DNA of 6,578 nucleotides, taken from NCBI GenBank assembly GCA_003510325.1, contig DONB01000151.1, forward strand, positions 2,948 to 9,525, given 5' to 3'. The stretch's first letter is position 1. Every line of letters starts with the position of its first letter. This document shows positions 1 through 6,578 of this stretch, in pieces. A program made the translations under genes and the position numbers. The stretch comes from Thiobacillus sp. Lineage in GTDB: Bacteria > Pseudomonadota > Gammaproteobacteria > Burkholderiales > Thiobacillaceae. Under the pieces are notes generated by a model. The model saw only the letters and a program-made list of their open reading frames with translations, searched no databases and was not told where the DNA came from.

Positions 1-2
1 CC

Positions 3-668
3 CCGGTCATCTTCGGACTGAATGGCGGGATCACCGGCGTCCTGACACTGGAAGGCAACCTGATCGACTTCGATCTCGGCGCCTTCTTCGGCTTGGGCCA
101 AACGCTGACCTTCGAGCCCACCCTGATGTCGGAGCTGAATTTCAGCGTCCCCGTCCTGGTCGAGAGCAAAACCACCCCGGGCTTGTTTGAGGAATTGTCC
201 AGCATGGTGCTGGCCGTTGGGGATGAATTCAATTTCATCCATCCCGGCGTGGATTTCCTGATCGATCCGACTTATTACCTCGAGAACAACTTTACCAATC
301 AGACGGATTTTCTTATTTCGCCAGTCGCCTCGCTGGCCATCCTGCAGCTCAAGCTTACGGGACTTGTCGCATCGCTTCTGGGTGTGAATTTCGATGCAGC
401 GCTATTTCAGCAGATCTTCCCGCTGGTTGATCCGATCCCGGTGGCAACGATCGGGAACGCCGATCCATTCGCGCTGCAGGGATTCGAGAGCTTTCGGGGA
501 AGTTCCTTGTTTCTGAAGACCAGTGCCGCGTCGATTCCCGAACCGTCGGCACTGGCACTTGCCCTCATCGGGTTGGCCGTGATGTGGATGGGCCGCCGCA
601 AGGCACTCCGGATAGCCGCGATCAGCCGTACAGGCAAAGCGCAACAGCAGGGCATTCAGGGAAGCTGA
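3..668 (+). CDS. PEP-CTERM sorting domain protein, 5'-truncated by the window edge
   Basis: The frame is open from base 3, so the start lies outside the window; a TTG at 93 is only an internal codon. 221 residues are visible. Seen near the C-terminus (nt about 534-602) is the three-part PEP-CTERM signal: Ile-Pro-Glu-Pro-Ser, then a hydrophobic helix rich in Ala and Leu, then a Gly-Arg-Arg-Lys cluster. In known systems this signal targets exported proteins to exosortase and the EPS/biofilm machinery, with cleavage near Pro-Glu-Pro. The body is rich in Gly, Phe, Leu and Asp with alternating hydrophobic residues, suggesting a beta-rich extracellular domain; I do not recognise the domain, so the function is unknown. 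Oddly, about 21 residues follow the basic cluster, where such proteins normally end within a few residues. The gene converges on the hydrogenase operon, with 38 bp between the stops. No exosortase gene is in the window. Confidence 0.85.
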   Translation, partial: PVIFGLNGGITGVLTLEGNLIDFDLGAFFGLGQTLTFEPTLMSELNFSVPVLVESKTTPGLFEELSSMVLAVGDEFNFIHPGVDFLIDPTYYLENNFTNQTDFLISPVASLAILQLKLTGLVASLLGVNFDAALFQQIFPLVDPIPVATIGNADPFALQGFESFRGSSLFLKTSAASIPEPSALALALIGLAVMWMGRRKALRIAAISRTGKAQQQGIQGS

Positions 669-706
669 CAGCCGGCCGGCACAGGCAGTTGCCGCGTCCC
701 ATTCAG
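669..706. other. Short convergent intergenic gap without a convincing terminator
   Basis: This 38-bp gap separates the stop of the PEP-CTERM gene from the stop of the maturation protease gene on the other strand. It contains the self-complementary 10-mer gccggccggc at 671-680. There is no stem with a loop followed by a T-run on either strand, so I do not call an intrinsic terminator. Termination here may be Rho-dependent or lie inside the neighbouring genes. Confidence 0.5.
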
Positions 707-1164
707 TCAGGCTGCACTTCCTGCCAACTCGGCAGCGAGGCTGTCAGCCAGAAGCTGGACAGCAGCCAGAATACCGGTGCCGGATTCCCTGTCAGGCGCC
801 GCATTGCCGATCTCGATGCCATACAGGTCCACCCTGGGCGGCAGGCTGCCGAGTTCACGCCCAAGCATCAAGGCATCCAGCACGCCGAACCCGTGGCTGG
901 ACAGTCCGCCGCGATATGCGGGCCAGTCCTGCTGATCGAATCGCCGGATGGTGCCGGGCTGGCCGTTGCCCTGCATGGCGTCGATCAGAATGGCCCAGTC
1001 AGCCTGCTCGATCAGGGTGATCAGCGTGGCACCGGGACGGTCCAGCTTGTCGATGACAATTTCGCCTCCCGTTTGCACGCCGCGGGCCAGTAAGGCATCG
1101 ACCACCATCCAGCCGGCCTGGTCGTCACCCGAGGGCGAGCCGATACCGAGAATACACAGCCGTC

Positions 1165-1168
<4 letters not shown>
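707..1168 (-). CDS. Hydrogenase maturation endopeptidase (HycI/HoxW-type)
   Basis: This 153-residue protein has the usual size for NiFe-hydrogenase large-subunit endopeptidases. It begins with the family's N-terminal signature, seen here as GIGSPSGDDQAG (residues 8-19), followed by Ile-Asp-Ala at 62-64 and Ser-Ser-His at 90-92. By family knowledge, an acidic residue in the first motif, the Asp of the second (D63) and the His of the third (H92) bind the metal that lets the enzyme sense nickel in the immature large subunit. It then cuts just after the last His of the C-terminal cysteine motif. The start is GTG at 1168, overlapping the hydA stop by four bases (GTGA). There is no good Shine-Dalgarno sequence, so translation is probably coupled to hydA. 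It is the last gene of the operon and its likely substrate is the HydA encoded just upstream. The exact subfamily symbol cannot be fixed by eye. Confidence 0.9.
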
Positions 1169-2458
<1,290 letters not shown>

Positions 2459-2466
<8 letters not shown>

Positions 2467-3262
2467 GGTGGTGAGCCCTGATCGCATCGGCAGCGGCGAG
2501 AAACACCGGCGCCTGGCTGTTGATCGACTGGAAACGCTGGGTCACGGCCTGCGGGGCCAGACCCTGGCTTTTGAATTGCGCTGCCAGCGCGTCGGTGTTG
2601 GCATTTTCCGCCGGGCCGTAACAGCCATAGCAGTCGCGACCCAGGCTGGGACACAGCGCGCCGCAGCCGGCCCGCGTCACCGGCCCCATGCAGGCGATGC
2701 CGCGGCTCACCATCACGCAGGGATAACCACGCTGCTTGCATTCGGTGCAGACCTTGTCGGCGTTGTCGCGCGGCGTCACGCCGAGCAGCAGGGCGTTCAC
2801 CACCGCCAGCATCTGCGGGCCGCTGACCGGACAGCCCCATAGTTCGAAATCCACCTTCACATGGCTGGCGATGGGCGTCGAACGTTCGAGACTGGCGATC
2901 GCCTCGGGGTGACTGTAGATCTGCGCCACCCATCCCTCATCGAACACGCCGTTGCGCAGGCCCTGGATGCCGCCCGAGGTGGCGCAGGCGCCGATGGCGA
3001 TCAGCAGGCGGCTGTGCGCACGAATATGCTGGATGCGCTCGGCGTCTTCCGGTGTCGACACGCTGCCTTCGACAAATGCAACGTCGACATCGGTATCCGG
3101 GTCGAGCGGCCCGGCTTCGGCGAAATGCACCAGATCGACCCGCCCGGCCAGCGTGAGCAGCTCCTCGCCCAGATTGAGGAAGGCCAGCTGGCAGCCGTCG
3201 CAGGAGCTGAACTTGTGCACCGCCACGCGCGGCTTGATGGGATCGGCTTTCGGCGTATTCAT
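2459..3262 (-). CDS. hydD: Group 3b [NiFe] hydrogenase small (delta) subunit
   Basis: The protein is 267 residues and has exactly twelve cysteines, matching three [4Fe-4S] clusters. The proximal set fits C21 and C24 (CDGC), C93 (GACATSGG) and C144 (GCPVSGPQ). The other eight are C172, C175, C182, C191, C200, C204, C211 and C214, in the segment containing CTECKQRGYPC and GRDCYGCYGP; by family knowledge these hold the medial and distal clusters. The role is to carry electrons between the NiFe site in HydA and the flavin/iron-sulfur subunits. There is no twin-arginine signal, which separates it from membrane-bound uptake hydrogenase small subunits and places it in the cytoplasm. The ATG at 3262 shares one base with the hydG stop (TGATG) and is preceded by AGGGGG with 5-nt spacing (positions 3268-3273). 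The C-terminus ends in His-His-His-Asp, partly read from the bases that overlap the hydA start. Confidence 0.95.
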
Positions 3263-4110
3263 CAGAACCCCCTGTGCGCCAGCAAGGCCTTGACCTCGCC
3301 CCAGTTGAACACCGGACCGTCACGGCAGACGAAGCTGCCGCCGAGCTGGCAGTGGCCGCAGCGGCCCACGGCACACTGCATGTTGCGCTCCATGCTGAGA
3401 TACAGGCGCGATTCCGGCAACCCGCGTGCCAGCAGGCTGTCGGCCGCCGCATGCATCATGCCCTCCGGCCCGCACATCATCGCCACGGCGCAGTCCGGAT
3501 CGAAACTGGCGAGACCGAACAGTTCGGTCACCCGACCGACATGCCAGGGCCAGAACGCCGCACCCTCGCTCGCCGCCACCAGGACCTGGGTATCCGGCAG
3601 CTTTGCCCAGCGCTCGTACTGCTCGCGCCAGATCAGGTCTTCGGCATGCTTCACGCCCTGCACGATGACGAGCTTGCCGAAGCGCTCGCGGCGCCGCAGC
3701 ACGTAATGGATGACCGACACGACCGGCGCGCAACCGAGCCCGCCGGTCACCAGAACGACATCGCATCCGCTCACTTCCTGCAGCGGCCAGCCGCGTCCGA
3801 ACGGGCCGCGCAGGCCCACCTTGTCGCCCGATTGAAGCTTGGCCAGCCCCAGGGTCACGCGCCCCTGCGCGCGGATGGTGTGGCCGATGACATCGCGCTC
3901 TTCCGGATCGGACATGATGGAAATCGGCACCTCGCCGACGCCATAGAGATACAGCATGTTGAACTGGCCGGGGGCGAAGCGGTAGGCCGTCTGTGCCGCC
4001 GCGTCGTCAAGGCGCACCTGCAGGGTGAAGATGCCCGGCGACTCCTGGGTGCGCGCCACCACGGTGGCGACATGCGGCGCGCCGGCATCGATCCTGTTCG
4101 GCGTACTCAT
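3262..4110 (-). CDS. hydG: Group 3b hydrogenase gamma subunit, FAD/NAD(P)-binding reductase with [2Fe-2S] site
   Basis: This 282-residue protein belongs to the ferredoxin-NADP reductase superfamily (HydG, related to AsrB of anaerobic sulfite reductase and to dihydroorotate dehydrogenase electron-transfer subunits). The N-terminal FAD domain shows APGQF (46-50), VPISIMS (61-67) and GLRGPFGRGWP (99-109). The NAD(P) domain shows VLVTGGLGCAPV (119-130) and MCGPEGMM (212-219). The C-terminal cysteines C246, C251, C254 and C262 form a typical [2Fe-2S] site. It exchanges electrons between the iron-sulfur chain and NAD(P)(H); which of NAD or NADP is preferred cannot be read by eye. The frame stays open upstream to 4335, but the start at 4110 is chosen: it overlaps the hydB stop as ATGA and has a strong GAGGTG five bases upstream (4116-4121). 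The extra upstream residues are Arg/Pro-rich, as expected of an out-of-frame reading of hydB. Confidence 0.95.
   Translation of the reverse strand: MSTPNRIDAGAPHVATVVARTQESPGIFTLQVRLDDAAAQTAYRFAPGQFNMLYLYGVGEVPISIMSDPEERDVIGHTIRAQGRVTLGLAKLQSGDKVGLRGPFGRGWPLQEVSGCDVVLVTGGLGCAPVVSVIHYVLRRRERFGKLVIVQGVKHAEDLIWREQYERWAKLPDTQVLVAASEGAAFWPWHVGRVTELFGLASFDPDCAVAMMCGPEGMMHAAADSLLARGLPESRLYLSMERNMQCAVGRCGHCQLGGSFVCRDGPVFNWGEVKALLAHRGF
3268..3273 (-). promoter_or_regulatory. Ribosome binding site for hydD
   Basis: AGGGGG on the minus strand lies five bases before the hydD ATG, inside the last codons of hydG. Together with the one-base TGATG junction it suggests re-initiation by ribosomes finishing hydG. 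Confidence 0.65.
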
Positions 4111-5228
4111 GGCTTCACCTCGCTGGCCGTCAGGGCGGCGACTTCCTCGGTCAGATCGATGCCCACCGGGCACCAGGCGATGCAACGGCCGCAACCGACG
4201 CAGCCGCTGCGGCCGAACTGGTCGTGCCAGGTGGCGAGCTTGTGGGTCAGCCACTGACGGTAGCGGCTGCGGATGTCGGGGCGCACGTTGAAGCCGTGCA
4301 GGTGGCCATGCGACTCGCCGAAGCACGAATCCCACATCCGCGCATGTTCGCTCGACGCGCCATCCAGTGCAGGTTCATCAAGCTCGGCGTGGCAGAAACA
4401 GGTCGGGCATACCGCTGTGCAGTTGCCGCAGGCGAGGCAGCGCGCCGCCACCTCGTCCCAGCGTGGATGTTCCAGCCGCTTCATCAGGACATCGCGCAAC
4501 GTGCGTCCGGGCAGACTGCGCGTCTGCGAAGCTGCGGCGGACACGCCCTGCCGACGAGCAGCCTCGATCTGTTGCGAAGTGGCCGGCGCAAGCTTGAGGG
4601 CATCGAGTACCGCTTCGCCCTTTTTGCTGCCCGACACTGCGACGAAGCCGTCCGCCAGTTCGGCCAGCGCAAGATCGTAGCCCGCGGTCGGAGTCGGGCC
4701 GTCTCCGGTGGACGCGCAAAAACAGGTCGGTGCCGGTTCGGCACATTGCACCGCCACCAGGAAAAGTTGTTCGCGTCGTTCAGCATAGTGCCGATCGCGC
4801 CGCCCTTCGCGCAGGAAATGCGCGTCCTGCAGTGCCAGCGCCGCCAGGTCGCAGGCACGCACGCCGATGATGGCCTGCGCAGGCACGACCGGTTTCACCG
4901 CAGCGAACTGCTGGGCGCCCGCCGCGTCCCGCTCCACTCGCCACAGCGTCTCCTTCGCCGCAAACGTCTGCGGCTTGATGGCCTGCGGACCGTTGGCCCA
5001 AGCGAAATAACGATTATGGGGGTCCTGCGTCAGCCGGTAGCGGCCGGGTGCCTGCTCTGCCTGCAAGCCACGTGGCAGGCCATCGGGCGCATCGAGTTCG
5101 CGCATCACGATGGCACCGTTTTCCACCGCCGGCCCCAGACATTGGTAACCCAGCTGCATGAGCCGGGCCACCAGCACATGCATGTGATCAAGGGGAAGGA
5201 ATCCGGCCTGGTCGGGCTGAGAGAGCAT
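4107..5228 (-). CDS. hydB: Group 3b hydrogenase beta subunit, iron-sulfur protein (HydB/AsrA family)
   Basis: The protein is 373 residues. The C-terminal part has two ferredoxin-type [4Fe-4S] motifs: CLACGNCTAVCP (C264, C267, C270, C274) and CVGCGRCIAWCP (C343, C346, C349, C353). Between and before them are further cysteines: C126 in GVRACDLAAL, C162, C169 and C171 in the segment ending TCFC, and C277 and C279 in a second TCFC. The GVRxCDLxAL and TCFC signatures recall AsrA of anaerobic sulfite reductase and HydB of archaeal sulfhydrogenase. It relays electrons together with HydG. It is the first gene of the operon. The ATG at 5228 has no recognisable Shine-Dalgarno sequence; the next in-frame ATG at 5183 has none either and would remove conserved-looking N-terminal sequence, so 5228 is kept. 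It ends in an ATGA overlap with hydG and has no signal peptide, fitting a cytoplasmic enzyme. Confidence 0.93.
   Translation of the reverse strand: MLSQPDQAGFLPLDHMHVLVARLMQLGYQCLGPAVENGAIVMRELDAPDGLPRGLQAEQAPGRYRLTQDPHNRYFAWANGPQAIKPQTFAAKETLWRVERDAAGAQQFAAVKPVVPAQAIIGVRACDLAALALQDAHFLREGRRDRHYAERREQLFLVAVQCAEPAPTCFCASTGDGPTPTAGYDLALAELADGFVAVSGSKKGEAVLDALKLAPATSQQIEAARRQGVSAAASQTRSLPGRTLRDVLMKRLEHPRWDEVAARCLACGNCTAVCPTCFCHAELDEPALDGASSEHARMWDSCFGESHGHLHGFNVRPDIRSRYRQWLTHKLATWHDQFGRSGCVGCGRCIAWCPVGIDLTEEVAALTASEVKP
4116..4121 (-). promoter_or_regulatory. Ribosome binding site that decides the hydG start
   Basis: GAGGTG on the minus strand, five bases before the ATG at 4110, lies inside the hydB end. 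It is the best ribosome site in the operon and supports 4110 over the longer open frame reaching 4335. Confidence 0.8.
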
Positions 5229-5248
5229 GGTCTGGGATAGGTCGTTTT

Positions 5249-5259
5249 CTACAGTGTAG
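5249..5259. promoter_or_regulatory. Short palindrome, possible operator upstream of hydB
   Basis: CTACA-N-TGTAG is a perfect 5-bp inverted repeat around one base, 20 bases before the hydB ATG and near the start point predicted by the sigma54-like element. On the minus strand it includes TACACT, which could also serve as a sigma70 -10 box, although no good -35 lies at the right spacing. The position suits a repressor site; no regulator can be named. Confidence 0.3.
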
Positions 5260-5265
5260 GCACAA

Positions 5266-5281
5266 AGCCACGCAGGAACCA
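5266..5281 (-). promoter_or_regulatory. Weak candidate sigma54 (-24/-12) promoter for the hyd operon
   Basis: On the minus strand, TGGTTCCTGCGTGGCT has the GG-N10-GC spacing required by sigma54, with GG at 5280-5279 and GC at 5268-5267. It agrees only partly with the full TGGCACG-N4-TTGCW consensus. It would start transcription near 5255, about 27 bases before hydB. Some proteobacterial hydrogenase operons are sigma54-dependent, but no enhancer-binding regulator is in the window, and GG-N10-GC occurs often by chance in GC-rich DNA. Confidence 0.25.
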
Positions 5282-5346
5282 GACCCTTATGTTTCTTGCG
5301 GGGTGAGGCATCATCACGCTGAAAAAAAACCGGCGGCGGCGTTCGC

Positions 5347-5352
5347 TATAAT
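5347..5352 (+). promoter_or_regulatory. Consensus sigma70 -10 box for the MscS-like gene
   Basis: A perfect TATAAT lies 31 bases before the ATG at 5384, placing the transcript start near 5359. No TTGACA-like -35 is seen; an eight-A tract at 5322-5329 occupies that place, so the promoter may lean on an activator or on A-tract contacts. Confidence 0.6.
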
Positions 5353-5371
5353 GCGCCTTTCCGCAGCAATG

Positions 5372-5377
5372 AAGGAG
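5372..5377 (+). promoter_or_regulatory. Ribosome binding site deciding the MscS-like gene start
   Basis: AAGGAG lies six bases before the ATG at 5384. It shows that the true start is 5384 and not the upstream in-frame ATG at 5303, which precedes the -10 box. Confidence 0.85.
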
Positions 5378-5383
5378 TGTGCC

Positions 5384-6049
5384 ATGCAGCAGCAACTCGA
5401 CGTGTTCGTCGCTTCCCTGACTTCGTTCTGGACCCAGCTGGCCAGCTTCGTCCCGCAATTGCTGGCCGCCCTGCTGCTGCTGTTCGTCGGCTGGCTGCTT
5501 GCCAATCTGGTGCGTACCGGGGTCATGAAACTGCTGGACCTGCTGCGTTTCGACAGCCTCGCCGAAAAGACCGGCATTGAAGCCTTCCTCAAGCAGGGCA
5601 ATCTGGACGTGTCGCTGTCGCGCATTCTGGCCAAGCTGGCCTACTGGATCGTGATCTTTGTCGTCGTCGTCACGGTGGCCAACAGCCTGGGCTTGCACAT
5701 GGTGGCCGAGTTGTTCAACAAGGTCGTGTTCTACATTCCCAACATCATCGTCGCCATCCTGGTGCTGGTATTCGGCGTACTGGTGGCGCGCTTCATCAAC
5801 CGCATGGTGTTCGCCTACCTCAACAACATCGGCGTGCAGGGCGCGCTCACCATCAGCACGCTGTCGGAGTATGGCGTCATCATTTTCGTGGTGTTCGTGG
5901 CGCTGGAACAACTGGCGATCGGAACCAATCTGCTCACGGCCGCCTTCCAGATCGGCTTCGGCGCGGTCGGGCTGGCATTTGCGCTGGCGTTCGGTCTGGG
6001 CGGCCGCGAGTGGGCTGCCGGCGTGATCAAGAAACTGACTGAAAAATAA
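5384..6049 (+). CDS. MscS-related conserved TM helix membrane protein (CmpX-like)
   Basis: The protein is 221 residues with about five hydrophobic segments, near residues 22-42, 83-103, 115-138, 161-177 and 187-206. The end, GAVGLAFALAFGLGG followed by REWAAG, resembles the pore-lining helix of small mechanosensitive channels, and the repeated helix pattern fits the conserved TM helix family that includes Pseudomonas CmpX. The large cytoplasmic beta domain of true MscS is missing: the protein stops 15 residues after the final helix. A role in the inner membrane in response to tension or envelope stress is inferred from the family; channel activity has not been shown for most such short members. 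It has its own TATAAT and a strong AAGGAG site, is transcribed divergently from the hydrogenase operon, and ends just before a terminator hairpin. I see no direct functional link to the hydrogenase. Confidence 0.85.
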   Translation: MQQQLDVFVASLTSFWTQLASFVPQLLAALLLLFVGWLLANLVRTGVMKLLDLLRFDSLAEKTGIEAFLKQGNLDVSLSRILAKLAYWIVIFVVVVTVANSLGLHMVAELFNKVVFYIPNIIVAILVLVFGVLVARFINRMVFAYLNNIGVQGALTISTLSEYGVIIFVVFVALEQLAIGTNLLTAAFQIGFGAVGLAFALAFGLGGREWAAGVIKKLTEK

Positions 6050-6078
6050 ACCGATCCGGCGGGCACGCCCGCCGGATC
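6041..6078 (-). terminator. Intrinsic terminator for rluB, possibly bidirectional
   Basis: A perfect GC-rich stem lies at 6053-6078, with 11-12 paired bases (gatccggcggg against cccgccggatc) and a CACG loop. Read on the minus strand, the stem is followed by GGTTTATTTTT, a good U-tract, so it should end rluB transcripts. Read on the plus strand there is no T-run after the stem, so stopping of the MscS-like transcript would be weaker. The minus-strand U-tract is encoded by the last codons and stop of the MscS-like gene. Confidence 0.8.
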
Positions 6079-6085
6079 CGATGCG

Positions 6086-6577
6086 TCAACGCATGCGCGG
6101 CTTGCGGGTGTGCTTGTCCGGCACGCCGCGCATTTGCCGGCGCGGGCTGGGCGCCATGCCGGCCCATTCCATCACGCGCGCGACCAGGTCGTCGTCGAGT
6201 TCCATCTTCTGTCCGCGGCGCAACTGCGGCGGCAACGCGATCGGGCCGAAGCGGATGCGCGTGAGCCGCGACACCGTCAGGCCAAAATGCTCGAACAGCC
6301 GCCGCACTTCGCGCTTGCGACCCTCCTTGATCACCACGCGATACCAGCGGTTGGCGCCCTCGCCGCCGGCGGCGAAGCAGCTCTGCAACTGCGCCGGGCC
6401 GTCGTCGAGCTCCACCCCGGACAACAGCTGCGCGATCATGTCCTCGGTCAGTTCGCCGAGTACCCGCACCGCGTACTCGCGTTCGACTTCGAAGCGCGGG
6501 TGCATCAGCTGGTTGGCCAGCTCGCCGTCGGTGGTGAAGACCATCAGGCCGTCGGTGTTGTAGTCGAGCCGGCCAAT
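6086..6577 (-). CDS. rluB: 23S rRNA pseudouridine synthase RluB, N-terminus beyond window edge
   Basis: About 163 residues are visible; the frame runs off the right edge, and the first internal Met codon (6544) is not the start. At the edge is [19 protein letters not shown], whose Asp in GRLD is the catalytic residue of the RsuA/RluB/RluE/RluF family. It is followed by VEREYAVRV, a Gly-Gly-Glu-Gly-x-Asn segment and [12 protein letters not shown], which closely match RluB. RluB makes pseudouridine at position 2605 (E. coli numbering) of 23S rRNA, in the peptidyl-transferase region. The C-terminal tail is basic (Arg/Lys/Pro-rich), as is common for rRNA-binding extensions in this family. The missing part should hold the S4 RNA-binding domain and the first part of the catalytic domain. 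The gene converges on the MscS-like gene, with the terminator between them. Confidence 0.93.
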   Translation of the reverse strand: MGRLDYNTDGLMVFTTDGELANQLMHPRFEVEREYAVRVLGELTEDMIAQLLSGVELDDGPAQLQSCFAAGGEGANRWYRVVIKEGRKREVRRLFEHFGLTVSRLTRIRFGPIALPPQLRRGQKMELDDDLVARVMEWAGMAPSPRRQMRGVPDKHTRKPRMR

Positions 6578-6578
6578 C

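Larger units (their letters stand above)
5229..5383. other. Divergent promoter region between hydB and the MscS-like gene
   Basis: This 155-bp non-coding stretch is the only sizeable gap in the window. It holds the start signals of both flanking genes: TATAAT and AAGGAG for the plus-strand gene, and the sigma54-like element plus palindrome on the hydB side. No RNA gene or riboswitch fold is apparent. Confidence 0.7.

Noticed and set aside
671..680. gccggccggc palindrome as a terminator between the PEP-CTERM and protease genes
   Set aside because: It is self-complementary but has no loop and no following T-run on either strand; such sequences are common in high-GC DNA.
3274..4257. Long plus-strand open frame (327 codons) antisense to hydG
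   Set aside because: Same reasons: it mirrors a clear FAD/NAD(P) reductase gene, with composition typical of a shadow frame and no plausible ribosome site or domain.
4111..4335. N-terminal extension of hydG to an upstream in-frame start at 4335
   Set aside because: The added 75 residues are Arg/Pro-rich and overlap the second ferredoxin motif of hydB. A strong ribosome site and an ATGA overlap support 4110.
4224..5240. Long plus-strand open frame (338 codons) antisense to hydB
   Set aside because: The opposite strand encodes both ferredoxin motifs. The plus-strand product shows no recognisable motif.
5303..5383. Upstream in-frame ATG for the MscS-like gene
   Set aside because: It lies before the TATAAT box and would add a polar leader. 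The ATG at 5384 has AAGGAG at ideal spacing.
5249..5911. Minus-strand open frame (220 codons) rich in His, Gln, Asp and Glu opposite the MscS-like gene
   Set aside because: The His/Asp/Gln-rich composition is the antisense reading of a hydrophobic membrane protein (Val/Ile/Leu codons), not a metal-binding protein. It also covers the divergent promoter region.

Overview
The window is GC-rich, densely packed bacterial DNA. It most resembles a betaproteobacterium or near relative. The reasons are a PEP-CTERM-tagged surface protein, an RluB-type pseudouridine synthase of proteobacterial character, and high-GC codon use. The lineage is an inference from gene content; no rRNA or other marker is present.

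Layout. (1) Positions 3-668, plus strand: the 3' part of a PEP-CTERM anchor protein gene, which enters from the left edge. (2) Positions 707-5228, minus strand: a tight five-gene operon for a cytoplasmic group 3b [NiFe] hydrogenase (NAD(P)-linked, 'sulfhydrogenase' type). The transcription order is hydB (iron-sulfur beta subunit), hydG (flavin/NAD(P) reductase gamma subunit with a [2Fe-2S] site), hydD (small subunit, three [4Fe-4S] clusters), hydA (NiFe large subunit) and a hydrogenase maturation endopeptidase. Every junction overlaps, by 4, 1, 8 and 4 nt. (3) Positions 5229-5383: a divergent intergenic region holding a TATAAT box for the plus-strand gene, a weak sigma54-like element and a short palindrome on the hydB side. 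(4) Positions 5384-6049, plus strand: a five-helix membrane protein of the MscS-related conserved TM helix family. (5) Positions 6053-6078: a strong terminator hairpin between convergent genes. (6) Positions 6086-6577, minus strand: the 3' part of rluB, which runs off the right edge.

How the genes work together. HydA carries the NiFe site. HydD passes electrons to HydG and HydB, where FAD and NAD(P) chemistry takes place. The result is reversible coupling of H2 to NAD(P)H in the cytoplasm; none of the subunits has a Tat or Sec signal. HydA still encodes a nine-residue extension after its final Cys-x-x-Cys-x-x-His motif. The endopeptidase encoded directly downstream is the expected enzyme for removing it after nickel insertion. 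No hyp cofactor-assembly genes are in the window, so they must lie elsewhere in the genome.

The window looks like a well-formed, known type of system rather than a new one. The points most worth a second look are the hydB control region, the extra conserved-looking cysteines in HydB, and the long tail after the PEP-CTERM signal.
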